Positions 36,609 to 45,946 of a DNA stretch of 64,000 nucleotides are shown one piece after another. The notes beneath the pieces were generated by a model, which saw only the letters and a list, made by a program, of their open reading frames with translations, was not told where the DNA came from and did not search any database. This DNA is from Nostoc sp. NMS8. GTDB lineage: Bacteria > Cyanobacteriota > Cyanobacteriia > Cyanobacteriales > Nostocaceae. The stretch covers positions 62,001 through 126,000 of the forward strand of contig NZ_JABXKK010000062.1 in assembly GCF_017115045.1 (NCBI RefSeq). Reading direction: 5' to 3'. The translations under genes and the position numbers were made by a program. Position 1 is the stretch's first letter. Every line of letters begins with the position of its first letter.

Positions 36609-36806
36609 ATGGACATTATTAGCTTTGAGCCTCTCGCCAAGACAATGGCCATCGATTCTATTACTGCGTATCAAAAATATATTTCTCCCTCCAAAGGATT
36701 TTCTTGTTTCCATCGCTTATTACACGGCGGAGATTCCTGCTCTAATTACGTCAAAACTCTTCTGAGTGAACAGAAGATCCAAGAAGCCGTACAATCCCGC
36801 AGCTAG
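36609..36806 (+). CDS. yidD: YidD-like membrane protein insertion efficiency factor
   Basis: A 65-residue protein. Residues 13-55 (AIDSITAYQKYISPSKGFSC, then HRLLHGGDSCSNYVKTLL) match the conserved core of the YidD family, which helps YidC-dependent insertion of inner-membrane proteins. YidD often sits beside rnpA and yidC; here it does not. The protein ends soon after the core and lacks the longer C-terminal tail. An internal ATG at 36645 is another possible start. Family assignment is good, function by analogy. Confidence 0.75.
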   Translation: MDIISFEPLAKTMAIDSITAYQKYISPSKGFSCFHRLLHGGDSCSNYVKTLLSEQKIQEAVQSRS

Positions 36807-36888
36807 CAAGACTTTAACAAGCACCAAAGCTAGAGCCGACTTCCGTTGTATTGTTATCCCCTGCTGCTTACCTTCTTAACTTACAAAA

Positions 36889-38535
36889 ATGTTCCTCACC
36901 CAAACTGTTCCCCGTCAACGAGAAATCCTGGAAGTTTTCCTTCGCAATGGCTGGGACTATATGCGAAGGTTACTTACTGGTGGTAAAGCTGATGAACCAC
37001 AGCTACCGACACCTGCGGTTTTAAAAAATATTCTGGTAGACTTGGGGCCAGTTTACGTCAAACTTGGACAGCTACTCTCTACCCGCCCAGATTTACTGAG
37101 CGCCTCCTATATTGAGGAACTATCAACTCTTCAAGATGAAGTGCCACCAGTTCCTTGGTCAGAGATCGAAATAATTCTCCGCAAAGAATTAAAACGTCCC
37201 TTAGCAGAAACTTTCAGCACAGTTAACCCGATCCCCGTAGCAGCCGGATCAATTGCCCAGACCCATCGTGCTACACTAGCAGACGGTCGAGAAGTCGCTC
37301 TGAAAGTGCAACGTCCGGGAATTGATACTACTATTGCTCAAGATATTGCTTTAATTCAAGGTATTGCCGATTTAGTGGCGCGGACTGATTTTGGGCAAAC
37401 CTACGAAATCAAATCTATCGCTGAAGAATTTACCAAAGCTCTAGAAGCTGAGTTAGATTTTACACGGGAAGCGGGTTTTACAGACCAACTGCGACGCAAC
37501 TTATCTAAAAGTCGTTGGTTTGATCCTACACAAATAGTAGTTGCAGAAATTAACTGGGAATTGACCACAGAAAAATTACTGGTGATGGAATGGCTGGATG
37601 GGGTGCCATTCCTGGCGGCAGATTTGAATAGCGACCCCAACGTTAAAGATCCTGCCGAAAAGCGTAAAGAAATAACTACATTGTTATTTCGGGTATTTTT
37701 CCAACAACTATATATTGATGGCTTTTTTCACGCCGATCCCCATCCAGGAAACTTATTTTATCTCAAAGATGGTCGTGTCGCCCTCTTAGACTGTGGCATG
37801 GTGGGAAGACTTGATCCCCGCACACAGCAGATATTAACAGAGATGTTGTTAGCGATCGTTGATTTAGATGCTCAAAGGTGCGCTCAATTAACTTTGCAGC
37901 TATCAGATTCGGCTCAACCAGTAATTTTGTCGCGGTTAGAAAATGATTACGATCGCATGTTGCGAAAATATCATAATGTCAGCCTCACGCAAATAAACTT
38001 CAGTCAGATAATTTATGAAGTTTTACAAGTTGCCCGCAACAATAAAATTAGGTTGCCTAGTAATATGGGTTTGTATGCCAAAACCTTAGCAAATTTAGAG
38101 GGTGTGGCGCGGACATTCAACCCAGAGCTTAATTTTTTTGATGAAGTCAAACCATTAATTACAGACTTGTTTCGTCGCCAGTTAATAGGGGATAATCCAG
38201 TGCGATCGCTCCTACGGACAGCCTTGGATCTGAAAAGTCTGTCTCTCCAATCTCCTCGTCAAATCGAACTGTTATTAGACCGTGTTACCTCAGAAACCTT
38301 ACAGTGGAATCTATCACTACGGGGTTTAGATGGTGTGCGGCGCACTATGGACGATGCCGCTAACCGACTATCTTTTAGTATTTTAGTGGGTTCGCTGATT
38401 ATGGGTGCGGCAATTATTTCTACCAGAGCGCAGACAACCCAGCTATCTTTTTTAAGCACCATCCTGTTTGCAGTCGCTAGTTTATTGGGTTTGTGGTTAA
38501 TTATCAGTACACTGCGATCGGGACGTTTACGGTAA
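36889..38535 (+). CDS. ABC1/UbiB-family atypical kinase
   Basis: A 548-residue protein of the AarF/ABC1/UbiB atypical kinase family. It shows the diagnostic KxGQ segment (VYVKLGQLLSTRPDLL), the Ala-rich nucleotide loop AAGSIAQTHRATL, VALKVQRPG with the ATP-binding Lys, FFHADPHPGNLFY (catalytic loop) and LLDCGMVGRL (the DFG equivalent). Two C-terminal membrane helices follow (about 495-540). Cyanobacteria and plastids have several such proteins, linked to prenyl-quinone and tocopherol metabolism in thylakoids and plastoglobules. Which branch this one belongs to cannot be told here. It stands alone on the plus strand. Confidence 0.93.
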   Translation: MFLTQTVPRQREILEVFLRNGWDYMRRLLTGGKADEPQLPTPAVLKNILVDLGPVYVKLGQLLSTRPDLLSASYIEELSTLQDEVPPVPWSEIEIILRKELKRPLAETFSTVNPIPVAAGSIAQTHRATLADGREVALKVQRPGIDTTIAQDIALIQGIADLVARTDFGQTYEIKSIAEEFTKALEAELDFTREAGFTDQLRRNLSKSRWFDPTQIVVAEINWELTTEKLLVMEWLDGVPFLAADLNSDPNVKDPAEKRKEITTLLFRVFFQQLYIDGFFHADPHPGNLFYLKDGRVALLDCGMVGRLDPRTQQILTEMLLAIVDLDAQRCAQLTLQLSDSAQPVILSRLENDYDRMLRKYHNVSLTQINFSQIIYEVLQVARNNKIRLPSNMGLYAKTLANLEGVARTFNPELNFFDEVKPLITDLFRRQLIGDNPVRSLLRTALDLKSLSLQSPRQIELLLDRVTSETLQWNLSLRGLDGVRRTMDDAANRLSFSILVGSLIMGAAIISTRAQTTQLSFLSTILFAVASLLGLWLIISTLRSGRLR

Positions 38536-39057
38536 AACCATCTTAAATTTTGGATTTTGGATTGAAGAAAAATCTAAAATCTCAAAATAATTAAAGGTCT
38601 GTAGTAAGCTGTCCTAGCTCTTAAAATAGGTTTAGAGCCGTTTACTACAAACTCATTTAATTAATACTGTATTACGTAACATCGCTTGATTTATTCTTGA
38701 TCGAAAACCAAAAGGATACAAGCTCCAAAATTTATTTATGGGGATCATTAATTTTGAATTTTGAATTCGGAGCGTACCCCTGCGGTGAAGCAAGCTACAC
38801 GCAGCATCTCGTAGAGAAGCAACGTGACCATTTATTTGTACTAATTTCCCCCTAAGCTTGCACTTAATATCGGCGTAATTTGCGGTTCGTTTAATAAGCT
38901 AAAAAAATCTAATTTGCATAATCAAATTAAACATAAATCTTGTGGGGTGGGCATCTAGCCCGCCCAATATATGCAATTTAAATATATATAGAACAGCTTA
39001 ATTAAATGCATCCTCATAGCTAATCAGTCTTACATCTGCGATTCTAATATAAAAAAT
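38536..39057. other. Intergenic region rich in dispersed repeats
   Basis: No gene seen. It holds the low-complexity TTTTGGATTTTGGATTG tract (38549-38565), an imperfect inverted repeat around GTAGTAAGC and TTTACTAC (38600-38650), a GCAGCATCTCGTAGAGAAGC element (38800-38826) and a GGTGGGCATCTAGCCCGCC palindrome (38946-38964). Confidence 0.6.
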
Positions 39058-40041
39058 ATGTCAATCATCATTGCAGAGAATCTGAGTAAATCTTATCCAG
39101 TAGCAGTTAAAAATCCGGGAATTAAAGGTACGATTACACACTTATTTCGCCGTACCTACCGCTCAATTAAAGCAGTTCAGGATGTTTCTTTTGAAATTGC
39201 CCCTGGTGAAATAGTGGGATTTTTAGGCCCAAATGGTGCCGGTAAAACCACCACACTAAAAATGCTCACAGGGCTGATTCATCCCTCTGGCGGTACAGTC
39301 AGAGTCGCTGGACAAATTCCGTTTCAGCGTAAAGAAGCATTTTTGCAAAAAATTACCTTGGTAATGGGGCAAAAACAGCAGCTAATTTGGGACTTACCAG
39401 CACTCGATTCTTTTAAAATTAATGCCGCTGTATACAACATATCTGATAAAGAGTTCCAGCGACGGGTGGGAGAATTAACAGAGATGCTTTCCCTAGAAGG
39501 CAAGCTTACCCAACCAGTACGGAAGCTGTCTTTGGGTGAGCGGATGAAGGCAGAATTGTTGGCAGCACTTTTGCATCATCCCCACGTATTATTCCTAGAT
39601 GAACCGACGCTAGGATTAGATGTAAATGCTCAGGCAGCGGTACGCGAGTTCTTGCGCGAATACAATCAGCGTTATCAGGCTACAGTGCTATTAACAAGTC
39701 ACTACATGGCTGATATCACAGCTTTGTGTCAACGAGTGCTGTTGATTCATCAAGGAAGGTTGATGTATGACGGCAGCTTAGATGGACTGCTGGAACGTTT
39801 TGCTCCTTACCGAGAAGTCTACATAGAGTTAGCCCAACCTCTACCAATAGAAAAACTTATGACTTATGGTGATGTGAAACTTTTAGAAGGACGAGCAGTG
39901 CGTTTTATGGTATCGCGAGAGGCACTCACCCGCACAGTATCTCAGATTTTGGCGGATTTGGAGGTAATTGATTTAACTGTCACCGAACCGCCTGTGGAAG
40001 AAGTAATTGGACGAGTTTTTCAGGCAGGTGTTGTGGAGTAG
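39058..40041 (+). CDS. ABC-2-type transporter ATP-binding protein
   Basis: A 327-residue ATPase of the ABC-2 export class. Walker A is GPNGAGKTT, the Q-loop lies in TLVMGQKQQLIWDLPALD, the signature is LSLGERMKAEL, and Walker B is VLFLDEPTLGLD with an H-loop in LLTSHYM. A loop of about 17 residues before the first strand (IKGTITHLFRRTYRSIKA) and the C-terminal extension are typical of ABC-2 exporters of unknown substrate. The permease gene follows 77 bp downstream; together they make a minimal exporter. The substrate is not evident. Confidence 0.93.
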   Translation: MSIIIAENLSKSYPVAVKNPGIKGTITHLFRRTYRSIKAVQDVSFEIAPGEIVGFLGPNGAGKTTTLKMLTGLIHPSGGTVRVAGQIPFQRKEAFLQKITLVMGQKQQLIWDLPALDSFKINAAVYNISDKEFQRRVGELTEMLSLEGKLTQPVRKLSLGERMKAELLAALLHHPHVLFLDEPTLGLDVNAQAAVREFLREYNQRYQATVLLTSHYMADITALCQRVLLIHQGRLMYDGSLDGLLERFAPYREVYIELAQPLPIEKLMTYGDVKLLEGRAVRFMVSREALTRTVSQILADLEVIDLTVTEPPVEEVIGRVFQAGVVE

Positions 40042-40118
40042 TGACGCGATTTCTTGCGTCTTTATACCTTTATAAGAGTGGAGAATTCTGGGTAATTTTT
40101 GTAGTGGGAACTGAATAA

Positions 40119-40907
40119 ATGAAGCAGATAATCAGAAAAGCCCTAACTTTCCTATCAGTATACTACGCCTATATGGTTGAGTATCGGGCAGAACTAATCT
40201 TATGGGTTTTAGCTGGCTCTTTACCAATTATCCTTATGGGTGTTTGGATACAGGCAGCACAAGGAGGGCAGTTTGGGCTATCACCCGTGGATTTTGCTCG
40301 TTATTTCATTACAGTTTTTATTGTCAGACAACTAACTGTTGTTTGGGTAATTTGGGAATTTGAACAAGAGGTTGTGGAAGGCAAGCTTTCGCCCAAGTTA
40401 CTACAACCGCTTGATCCAATATGGCATCACGTTGCAGGGCATATTTCTGAAAGATTTGCTCGTTTAAGCTTTGCTTTTCTATTAGTGGGATTATTTTTTA
40501 TTCTCTATCCCCAGGCTTTTTGGATACCAAGTTTGGATAGATTTTTGCTCTTTATATTGGCGGCAGCGCTAGCTTTTGCTTTGCGATTTTTGATTCAGTA
40601 TACCTTTGCTATGTTCGCCTTTTGGACAGAACGGGCTAGCGCTTTAGAAAATTTCTGGTTGTTATTTTATCTATTTTTATCTGGTTTGATAGCACCTTTA
40701 GAGGTCTTTCCAGAAGCAGTGCGAAAAATAGTTATGTTTACGCCTTTTCCCTATTTAATTGATTTTCCTGCGAGTCTTTTGATAGGGCTACCTGTGGATA
40801 TAGGACGGGGATTTTGGTCAATGGTGGGTTGGATATTAGTATTTTTGGGTGCGAATCGCTTGCTTTGGCGTATGGGTTTGAAGCGGTATTCTGGGATGGG
40901 AGCATGA
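40119..40907 (+). CDS. ABC-2-type transporter permease
   Basis: A 262-residue integral membrane protein with six hydrophobic segments (about 22-45, 58-80, 110-135, 140-165, 175-200 and 225-250). The PEAVRKIVMFTPFPYLIDFP segment near the C-terminus is typical of this ABC-2 permease family. It partners the ATPase gene upstream. Such systems often have a second permease gene; none follows here because the next gene is on the other strand, so the channel may be a homodimer or the second subunit may be elsewhere. Confidence 0.88.
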   Translation: MKQIIRKALTFLSVYYAYMVEYRAELILWVLAGSLPIILMGVWIQAAQGGQFGLSPVDFARYFITVFIVRQLTVVWVIWEFEQEVVEGKLSPKLLQPLDPIWHHVAGHISERFARLSFAFLLVGLFFILYPQAFWIPSLDRFLLFILAAALAFALRFLIQYTFAMFAFWTERASALENFWLLFYLFLSGLIAPLEVFPEAVRKIVMFTPFPYLIDFPASLLIGLPVDIGRGFWSMVGWILVFLGANRLLWRMGLKRYSGMGA

Positions 40908-40968
40908 ACCATTTATCGAAATAGGATTCAGGAGTTGGGAGTCAGATCATGTCCGGTTAAACACTTAT

Positions 40969-42690
40969 CTATAGATTGCTCGGTATTGTTTTAAACTTCT
41001 GTGCCGACCCTAAAGAATAATCTTCTAATCTAAAATCAGCAAAAGGCTTCTTTTCTAACCTATTTCTTAGCGCCTCGTCAAGAATCACACCTGCTGATTT
41101 CTTTTTGACGCCAATGATTACAACACTTCTCTGATATGCAGTTAAATCCTGAATTTTTTGACAATTACTTCGCTGAAATTGTCCCAAATTCAATAAGCGA
41201 TATTTCTTGACATTTGGTGTATTAGTAAATATTTTTTTCACTAAAAGTTGTATTTGCTTGGAACGTTCCAAAGCTACACGTTCTTGAACTGCTGTATCAC
41301 TTTTGCAAGAAGCTGTGCCTACAGAGATGATTTCATTAGGAGATTGCATTATTTTCTCTATACCTTCTTGCTCTAGATTCAATTTTAAAAGGTCAACACT
41401 AATAATTTCATCATTATATTTTATTTGAAAGTTACTATCTAAAAGCCATTTATATTCTGGTGATAAGACTGCTATATTAAACTCAGCTATTCTTCCTTGA
41501 CTATCTTTACCTTCTTTATAAGAAAAATAATCTATATCACCTTTTTTTTCTGGATACTGTTTATAATTTGAGACTTCAGAAACGTCTGAATTTCGCATTG
41601 CTAAAGCTACTATACTCAGTAATCCTAACACTAATAGTAGTGCTGCAAAAAATGCTAATAGAGGCACTTTTTCTATTTGCTTATTTGAAGGTAATAAGTT
41701 GTCCTTAATCGGTACAGGTGAACTTTCAATTTCAGAAAATTCTCGTGTATTAATATTTATAGTATTAGGTTTTATTAGTTGACTTTCTATTTCTTCTAGG
41801 TAAAGCAAAATTTCTTGAGCATTAACAGGACGTTTTTCTATATCAGTTGCAGTTAGCCAATCAATTAAATTTAATAGTAAAGGTGAAATATGGATGGCAT
41901 GATTTTGCCAGTGCAATAAATTGTGCTGGACATCATACATTTCTAAAGGATGGTATCCCGTCAGCAAAAATACAAAGGTGCGTCCCAAAGCAAAGAAATC
42001 TGATTGCGGTACTGCTTGACCATTCATTTGTTCTGGGGCGCTGTAGCCAGATGACATCAGTGCTGTCATCTTGTCGCTGTTGCTAAGTTGGTCTTGGTAG
42101 GTTTTAGTAATTTCACTGGCGGTGCCAAAATCAATCAGTACTAGATTTCCCCAACTTTTATCATGGGAGGATCTAATCATGATGTTAGATGGCTTAATAT
42201 CTCGATGTAGGTAATGTTTGCTATGTACTACATTCAAAATTTCTATTAACTGTTTTAACCAGTCTATGGCTTGTTCTTGGGATATGAGGCTATTTTGTTG
42301 CTGTAGCCACTGTTCTAAGTTGTAGCCATCGATTTTTTCCATTGCGATGCAATGCACTACTAAACCATTTCGGGTTTGATACTGGAAGTAACTATCTTCT
42401 TTGGGAATGCCGGGATGTTTGAATTGTCCCAACACGGTTACTTCTTGCTGAAATAGTTCTACTGCTTTGGTGTCGCCTGATAAATCCTCTTTGAGTATCT
42501 TGAGAATCTTGGGGGTATCTTGTTCGTATGCTTCATAAACTTTACTAAAACCTGTTTTGTCACTCAACAGAGACTTCACCCGATAACGCCCTAGCAATTC
42601 CAGATGGGAACCACAACTTTGACAGAAGCGGTTTTGATGATTATTCGGGTGATTTGGTTTGCGGCAAATGGGATTGATACAAAGGCTCAT
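40969..42690 (-). CDS. Zinc-ribbon serine/threonine kinase with membrane helix and OmpA-like C-terminus
   Basis: About 573 residues. A four-Cys zinc ribbon at the start (CINPIC, then CQSCG) precedes a Hanks-type kinase: KILKILKED (Lys), HRDIKPSNIM, LIDFGTASE and GYSAPEQ. One membrane helix lies at about 345-368. The part beyond it resembles an OmpA/MotB-like domain (IISVGTASCKSD, then ERSKQIQLLV), which in other proteins binds peptidoglycan; this is a loose match. The ATG at 42690 is chosen because the upstream extension to 42756 is translated G-rich repeat tract. The phosphorylation target is unknown. Confidence 0.88.
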   Translation of the reverse strand: MSLCINPICRKPNHPNNHQNRFCQSCGSHLELLGRYRVKSLLSDKTGFSKVYEAYEQDTPKILKILKEDLSGDTKAVELFQQEVTVLGQFKHPGIPKEDSYFQYQTRNGLVVHCIAMEKIDGYNLEQWLQQQNSLISQEQAIDWLKQLIEILNVVHSKHYLHRDIKPSNIMIRSSHDKSWGNLVLIDFGTASEITKTYQDQLSNSDKMTALMSSGYSAPEQMNGQAVPQSDFFALGRTFVFLLTGYHPLEMYDVQHNLLHWQNHAIHISPLLLNLIDWLTATDIEKRPVNAQEILLYLEEIESQLIKPNTININTREFSEIESSPVPIKDNLLPSNKQIEKVPLLAFFAALLLVLGLLSIVALAMRNSDVSEVSNYKQYPEKKGDIDYFSYKEGKDSQGRIAEFNIAVLSPEYKWLLDSNFQIKYNDEIISVDLLKLNLEQEGIEKIMQSPNEIISVGTASCKSDTAVQERVALERSKQIQLLVKKIFTNTPNVKKYRLLNLGQFQRSNCQKIQDLTAYQRSVVIIGVKKKSAGVILDEALRNRLEKKPFADFRLEDYSLGSAQKFKTIPSNL

Positions 42691-42822
42691 GAGTCGGGAA
42701 TGGAGAGTGGGGAGTGGAGGAGATGGGGGAAGTGAGGAAGAATAAGCGATGCCCAATGCCCAATGCCCCTATTAATTCTTCTGTTGGTGTATGATAATCC
42801 CGTCCAATAATGATGAGATTTT

Positions 42823-43677
42823 TTATCTGTGTTCTGCCAAGAAAGCTGCCACTGTTTGATTAAATGCCTCTGGTTGTGTCAAAAATGGCCAATGATTGCC
42901 GGGAACTTGGCAGATACGTAAGTTTTGAAGATAGGTTTTGTAGGGTTGGATTTGCCAATTTTGGCGGTTCAGTCCTTGTTTTGGCTGGACGAATAGGGCA
43001 CGGGTGTCAAGGGAAATTGTAAAACCGGGCACTTGCATTACTGCCTCAAAAATCCCATCGCGGGCGGCTATGGTAAATTTGCTACCCCAACTCCCATCGG
43101 GTTTTTGTTCTATTCCTGCTTGGAAGACTTGCTGCTGTAAGGAACTCCATCCTTCATATTGCTTTAATTGCCGTGCTTGTTGTTCGGCTTCTTCATGGCT
43201 GGGGAAGGGGCCCATACTTTTGAGAAAAGGCAAGAAGCGATATAACATCGGGAAAGTTAGCCTAAGAAGGCTGGGCATTTTCCAGATGAAAATCGGATCG
43301 ACTAGAATTATACTCCGTAAACGCTTTGGGTTTTGTCTTGCCCAGATGGCGGCTAATTTGCCTGTCCACGAGTGACTTACAATGTGGGCAAAATTCCATT
43401 CAAGATGATCCATGAGTGCTTCAAGGTCTGCGATCGCACTCTCAAAGCTATAATCTATCTCTGGTTTACTACTTTGGCCATGTCCGCGCATATCTGGCGC
43501 AACAATGTGGTAGTCTGCCGCCAAGTAATCTCCTAAACTAGACCATACAAGGGCATGGTCGCCTAAGCCATGTAACAGCAATAAAGGTTCTTGACCTTGA
43601 TTCCACTCCAAATAAGAAAGTTGGATATCAGGCTTTGATAAAGTTTGACGTACAGGCATCATTGCACATTCGACCAT
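42823..43677 (-). CDS. Alpha/beta-hydrolase fold protein
   Basis: A 284-residue hydrolase of the alpha/beta fold. LLLLHGLGDHALVW is the oxyanion-hole region, APDMRGHGQSS a conserved strand-loop, and HIVSHSWTGKLAA the nucleophile elbow with Ser in HSWTG, a variation on the usual GxSxG. The acid is probably in the segment before VPGNHWPFLTQPE, whose His completes the triad. It resembles haloperoxidase or esterase-like proteins; the substrate is unknown. The exact start is uncertain (Met codons at residues 1, 6 and 7). It runs in the same direction as the kinase at 40969 but about 130 bp upstream. Confidence 0.88.
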   Translation of the reverse strand: MVECAMMPVRQTLSKPDIQLSYLEWNQGQEPLLLLHGLGDHALVWSSLGDYLAADYHIVAPDMRGHGQSSKPEIDYSFESAIADLEALMDHLEWNFAHIVSHSWTGKLAAIWARQNPKRLRSIILVDPIFIWKMPSLLRLTFPMLYRFLPFLKSMGPFPSHEEAEQQARQLKQYEGWSSLQQQVFQAGIEQKPDGSWGSKFTIAARDGIFEAVMQVPGFTISLDTRALFVQPKQGLNRQNWQIQPYKTYLQNLRICQVPGNHWPFLTQPEAFNQTVAAFLAEHR

Positions 43678-43720
43678 AGATAGTTTTGCGCTTATATGTT
43701 ATCGCGGAAGATGGGGAGCA

Positions 43721-43746
43721 GGGGACAAGGGGACAAGGGGACAAGG
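43721..43746. repeat. Short tandem repeat (GGGGACAA units)
   Basis: Three copies of GGGGACAA with a diverged fourth, close to the hydrolase start on the opposite side from the SagB gene. Same general class as the tract at 3056. Confidence 0.7.
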
Positions 43747-43893
43747 AGAATAACCATGTCCAATGCCCAATTCAATTGTTACTAAATACCACTTTATGAC
43801 TCTGAGGATTGTATTAATTGACACGAAACAATGAGGCTAATGAATGCCAAGATCAAGAAAAGGATGGGATGCCCCAAGGATATTAAAAGTACT

Positions 43894-45426
43894 ATGCCAG
43901 AATTACACCAATCAATTGCCCAGCATTATCACGAACGGACTAAATACAACCCTGAGACTCTCGCCTCTAAAGGTCAGCGTTTAGACTGGACTAAACAACC
44001 AGTGCCCTTTAAAGAGTACAAAATTGGCTCTACTTTTGATCTCAAACCCTATATCCAAGAAAAACCAGATGCTTATGCTAATAACCCGGATGCTCAATGG
44101 TGGCAAAGACTTTCGCGGTTGTTGTTTCGCAGCTATGGATTAACGGCGAAAATGCCTTCTATGGGTAGTGCGGTGTATTTACGTGCTGCTCCCAGTGCAG
44201 GCGGATTATACCCTGCTGAGGTGTATGTGGTTTCCCGTGGTACGTCGTTATTACCACCTGGTCTGTATAACTACCAGTGTCGGACTCATTCTCTCATGCA
44301 TTATTGGGAAAATGATGTTTGGCAAAATCTCCAAGCAGCTTGTTTCTGGCATCCTTCTTTAGAAAATACCCAATTAGCAATTATTGTGACTGCGGTTTTC
44401 TATCGTTCTGCGTGGCGCTATGAAGATCGAGCTTACCGTCGGATTTTTCTGGATACGGGACACCTGTTGGGTAATATCGAATTGGCTGGTGCGATTACTG
44501 ACTATCGCCCCCATCTAATTGGTGGCTTTGTGGATGAATCGGTTAACGATTTACTTTATATCGATCCGCAACAAGAAGGTGCGATCGCTGTCTTACCTCT
44601 GGCAGACTTGTTAGATATTAATCAAAATTTGCCATTGGGATGTACTGCTTTACCTTCCGCTACCGAAACTAGTTATCCCCAAATCCCCGATGGCGAACTA
44701 CTAACATATTTTCATCGACACACTCATATCCAATCTGGTGTAACTGGCAATCTCAATCTACCAACTATTAAACAAGAAAAATCTTTGGAGGATAAATACA
44801 ATTTTCCTTTCTGTTTAAAAATTCCCACCAATACTGCACCTATAGATTGGGGACAAAAGCTGTCAGAACTAGAAATCACCATGTACAAGCGACGCTCTAC
44901 CCGCGCCTACAATGGTGATGATTTAAGCTTCGATGAATTGAAAAGCTTACTCGATTTCACTTACCAGCCACAAAACTACATTGACCAAAGTTTAGATATT
45001 TCTCCAGACTACTTCGATCTAAATTTAATCGAAACATTTATCGCTGTTTGCGGAGTCAAAGGATTGGAGGCAGGTTGTTATTATTATGCACCGAAAGCCC
45101 AAGAATTACGCCAAATTCGGTTTAAAAACTTTCGCCGAGAGTTGCATTTTCTCTGTTTAGGACAAGAATTAGGGCGGGATGCAGCAGCAGTATTGTTTCA
45201 TACAGCCGATTTGAAATCTGCGATCGCACAATATGGCGATCGCGTTTACCGTTACTTACACATGGATGCCGGTCATTTGGGGCAACGCCTGAATTTAGCA
45301 GCAATGCACCTGAATGTAGGCGTCAGTGGTATCGGTGGATTCTTTGACGATCAAGTAAATGAAGTTTTGGGTATTCCTGCTGATGAAGCTGTTTTATATA
45401 TAACTACACTGGGACGCCCTAGATAA
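43894..45426 (+). CDS. Double SagB/ThcOx-type nitroreductase-fold oxidoreductase
   Basis: A protein of about 510 residues with two nitroreductase-fold halves. The first (about 60-240) shows MGSAVYLRAAPSAGGLYPAE and a LDTGHLLGNIELAG segment; the second (about 310-510) shows YKRRSTRAYNGDDLS and HMDAGHLGQRLNLAA. Duplicated SagB-like FMN enzymes are common in cyanobacteria. Single-domain relatives oxidise thiazolines and oxazolines in peptide natural products. No precursor peptide or cyclodehydratase is next door, so a role in peptide modification cannot be claimed. I choose the ATG at 43894; an upstream ATG at 43831 would add 21 non-conserved residues. Confidence 0.85.
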   Translation: MPELHQSIAQHYHERTKYNPETLASKGQRLDWTKQPVPFKEYKIGSTFDLKPYIQEKPDAYANNPDAQWWQRLSRLLFRSYGLTAKMPSMGSAVYLRAAPSAGGLYPAEVYVVSRGTSLLPPGLYNYQCRTHSLMHYWENDVWQNLQAACFWHPSLENTQLAIIVTAVFYRSAWRYEDRAYRRIFLDTGHLLGNIELAGAITDYRPHLIGGFVDESVNDLLYIDPQQEGAIAVLPLADLLDINQNLPLGCTALPSATETSYPQIPDGELLTYFHRHTHIQSGVTGNLNLPTIKQEKSLEDKYNFPFCLKIPTNTAPIDWGQKLSELEITMYKRRSTRAYNGDDLSFDELKSLLDFTYQPQNYIDQSLDISPDYFDLNLIETFIAVCGVKGLEAGCYYYAPKAQELRQIRFKNFRRELHFLCLGQELGRDAAAVLFHTADLKSAIAQYGDRVYRYLHMDAGHLGQRLNLAAMHLNVGVSGIGGFFDDQVNEVLGIPADEAVLYITTLGRPR

Positions 45427-45946
45427 AAGATAACCCAGGCTACCGTAAATAATACAAAGTCCACAAAGATTCTTTGCGAGAAGCTGTGCGTAGCTTCTCC
45501 GTAAGAGTATGCGCTATTTGCATTTTTTCAATCGATGAGGTTGCAAAAACTGACCATAGTTTGCTAAGAATACTGATGATGAATATAATTTTTCTTTAAA
45601 ACCTACCCTTAAGCAACCCAAGTACTCATTCAAATGGAGTAAATTTTTACTGCGAAAAAATAAATATTTTTAACAATCTCATAGAGTAAAAACATTGGTT
45701 AATTTCAGTCTATGCTTTACAGCAATTCTTTGTGAAACTTTACAATATCAGGTTTGATGAGGGAAGTTACTTAAGCAACCTGTTCTATGGAACCTCACAG
45801 GTAATCGGTACTAGCTAATCTAATGTGGTATTACAAACGTTAAGAAAAATACAATTTTTATTTTACAGATTTTACAAAAACTCAATTTTTTAAATTTCCA
45901 CAAATTAAATCTGGCATTTAACAAAAATTTTGTCACAAAATCACCA
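45427..45946. other. Intergenic region with one hairpin repeat
   Basis: No gene seen. GAGAAGCT and AGCTTCTC (45478-45499) form an 8-bp hairpin of the dispersed GCGTAGCTTCTC type and could end the SagB transcript. The AT-rich remainder probably contains the promoter of the kinase at 45947. Confidence 0.55.

Noticed and set aside
43894..45426. Peptide natural-product cluster around the SagB-like gene
   Set aside because: No precursor peptide, cyclodehydratase, protease or dedicated exporter is adjacent; the ABC-2 pair is about 3 kb away and separated by opposite-strand genes.
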